From: Pedobacter sp. L105
GTDB taxonomy: Bacteria > Bacteroidota > Bacteroidia > Sphingobacteriales > Sphingobacteriaceae
Assembly: GCF_009765875.1 (NCBI RefSeq)
Contig: NZ_LMUP01000007.1
Location: 1 to 64,000, forward strand
Direction of reading: 5' to 3'
Length of the DNA stretch: 64,000 nt
The translations under genes and the position numbers were made by a program. The notes below the pieces were generated by a model that saw only the letters and a program-made list of their open reading frames with translations, ran no database searches and was not told the origin of the DNA. Shown here piece after piece: positions 62,866 to 64,000 of this stretch (positions within the stretch are counted from its first letter, which is position 1; each line of letters begins with the position of its first letter).

Positions 62866-63945
62866 ATGAATTTTTCCGATCAGTTTCCCGTACTTGACAG
62901 CTACACCTATCTTAATACCGCCAGTTCCGGAATTTTATTCCATTCTGCAGCCGATTGGCGCCGGAAACACGACCTTGAATTTATGGCAGCAGGAAGTATA
63001 TTCAGGCTTAACCAGGCCCAATTCCTGGATGAAGTAAGACATAACCTTTCCCGCTTTTTTCATGCAAAACCTGAAAACACTTTTTTAGTTCCAAACTTCT
63101 CTTTTGGATTTAATACATTCCTGGATGGTTTACCCGGAGAACATCGTTTTCTGCTGCTCCATGAAGAATATCCTTCCATTAATTACCCTGTACAAAACAG
63201 GGGATTTATTTGCGATTATGCAGTGATAGATGAAAAACTGGAAGAAAATATTCTGGAAAAAATAAAGCTTTTTAAACCTACCGTACTTGCTTTGAGCATG
63301 GTTCAATATATTAGTGGCATCCAGATCAGCTTTGAATTTTTAAAACAACTTAAACGTCAGTTTCCGGAGTTGCTCATTGTTGCAGACGGAACCCAATTTT
63401 GTGGCACTTCAGACTTTAACTTTGAAGCTTCGGGCCTGGATGTGTTCATTGCCAGTGGTTATAAATGGATGATGGGCGGATATTTAAATGGCTTTTTGTT
63501 CCTGAAAGATGAAGTTGCAAAACTTTTATATACCGGAAACCAGCAAAGTGAACGCACATCAGCATCTTTTCTACCTTATAAAAATTTGTTATCCTCTTGT
63601 TTTGAACCCGGACACCTGGATACTTTATCTTTTGGCACGCTGAACCAGGGTGTGTTGTTAATGGAAAAACTCGGAATCAAATTTATTGAAAATCAGGTTC
63701 AAATGCTGAGTAAACATGCAAAAGCAGCCTTTGCTGAACGTGGTTTACTTGATCAGGCGGTTGTGCAGAGAACAATGCATAGCGGTATATTTAATTTATC
63801 TATTGATGATAAAACCTACCAAAAACTTCAGGAAGAAAATATCATTTGCTCTGCCCGTGGTAAGGGTATCAGAGTGTCTTTCCATTTTTATAATACAGTA
63901 GCTGAACTGGAAAGATTATTAGAGGTAATTGATAGCTGTGTTTAA
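62866..63945 (+). CDS. Class-V aminotransferase-fold PLP enzyme
   Basis: A 359-residue enzyme of the cysteine-desulfurase/isopenicillin-epimerase fold. It starts FPVLDSYTYLNTASSGIL, has LIVADGTQFCGTSDFNF for PLP Asp binding, and the Schiff-base Lys200 in ASGYKWMMGGY. RVSFHFYNTVAELERLLEVI closes the fold. The active-site Cys loop of true desulfurases is not obvious. Divergent from the SAM-riboswitch operon, so a role in sulfur amino acids is possible; unrelated aminotransferase activity is equally possible. Confidence 0.8.
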   Translation: MNFSDQFPVLDSYTYLNTASSGILFHSAADWRRKHDLEFMAAGSIFRLNQAQFLDEVRHNLSRFFHAKPENTFLVPNFSFGFNTFLDGLPGEHRFLLLHEEYPSINYPVQNRGFICDYAVIDEKLEENILEKIKLFKPTVLALSMVQYISGIQISFEFLKQLKRQFPELLIVADGTQFCGTSDFNFEASGLDVFIASGYKWMMGGYLNGFLFLKDEVAKLLYTGNQQSERTSASFLPYKNLLSSCFEPGHLDTLSFGTLNQGVLLMEKLGIKFIENQVQMLSKHAKAAFAERGLLDQAVVQRTMHSGIFNLSIDDKTYQKLQEENIICSARGKGIRVSFHFYNTVAELERLLEVIDSCV

Positions 63946-64000
63946 ATAGATTACGATCCTCTCATATAGATATTAAACTCTTTTCTACATAAGGTAAATA

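Noticed and set aside
1-64000. CRISPR arrays, rRNA genes, prophage modules
   Set aside because: No regularly spaced direct repeats, rRNA core sequences or phage structural genes were seen.

Overview
The window looks like a chromosomal segment of a Bacteroidota bacterium, most likely a Pedobacter-like member of the Sphingobacteriaceae. The grounds are two SusC/SusD pairs, a TonB receptor/DUF4374/PepSY iron-uptake set, TPR-type lipoprotein sensor kinases, several promoters with the Bacteroidota -7 element TAnnTTTG, and few Shine-Dalgarno sequences. No rRNA or CRISPR array is visible.

Accessory part (about 1-25.6 kb). At the left edge lies a 5'-truncated IS21-type istA. A 15-gene block on the minus strand (16607 down to 1263) then combines a DUF4177-like protein, a YidD-like protein, a small Cys-containing secreted protein, a PD-(D/E)XK (HsdR-N type) protein, a vWA-like lipoprotein, a four-helix membrane protein, a tubulin-like GTPase, a giant SrfB-like Hsp70/actin-fold ATPase, a second degenerate Hsp70-like protein with a Pro-rich tail, two TerD proteins, a membrane-anchored OmpA-domain protein, a two-helix protein, TerC and a TIGR04141/DUF6119 protein. 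It reads as a Ter-type stress or conflict system with both actin-like and tubulin-like NTPases. Next comes a 68-aa gene with the same promoter/operator layout as the big operon. A complete IS256-family element (17243-18618, 8-bp target duplication) has inserted into that operator. A response regulator and TPR sensor kinase follow, then a 46-aa lipoprotein-like gene, a one-TM protein behind a helically phased ATTCC array, a decayed internal copy of cysM, and a DUF4369/TlpA pair whose second gene has an in-frame TGA.

Core-like part (25.6-64 kb). cysM-cysE-mscS and an SseB-like gene lead into an iron-uptake trio. Then come a degenerate tRNA-Cys and terminator ahead of metNIQ, an LLM monooxygenase/ATP-grasp pair, a sirtuin, a UBP zinc finger, a lipoprotein, a flippase-like protein, a TetR-RND-MFP-TolC efflux operon, a YeiH-type transporter, SusC/SusD set 1, a hydroxylase operon with two tiny membrane proteins, SusC/SusD set 2 under a SAM-I riboswitch, and a class-V aminotransferase.

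The theme of the right half is sulfur. Five transcripts (tRNA-Cys/metNIQ, ATP-grasp/LLM, YeiH-type exporter, hydroxylase operon, SAM-riboswitch SusCD) share an upstream 15-bp motif close to CTACTAnnnnnATAG, sometimes beside a -7 element. Two of them also carry short unannotated leader peptides with Cys codons at the stop (five consecutive Cys in one, Cys-Trp-Cys-Cys in the other). This suggests cysteine-sensing attenuation layered on SAM sensing and a palindrome-binding regulator.
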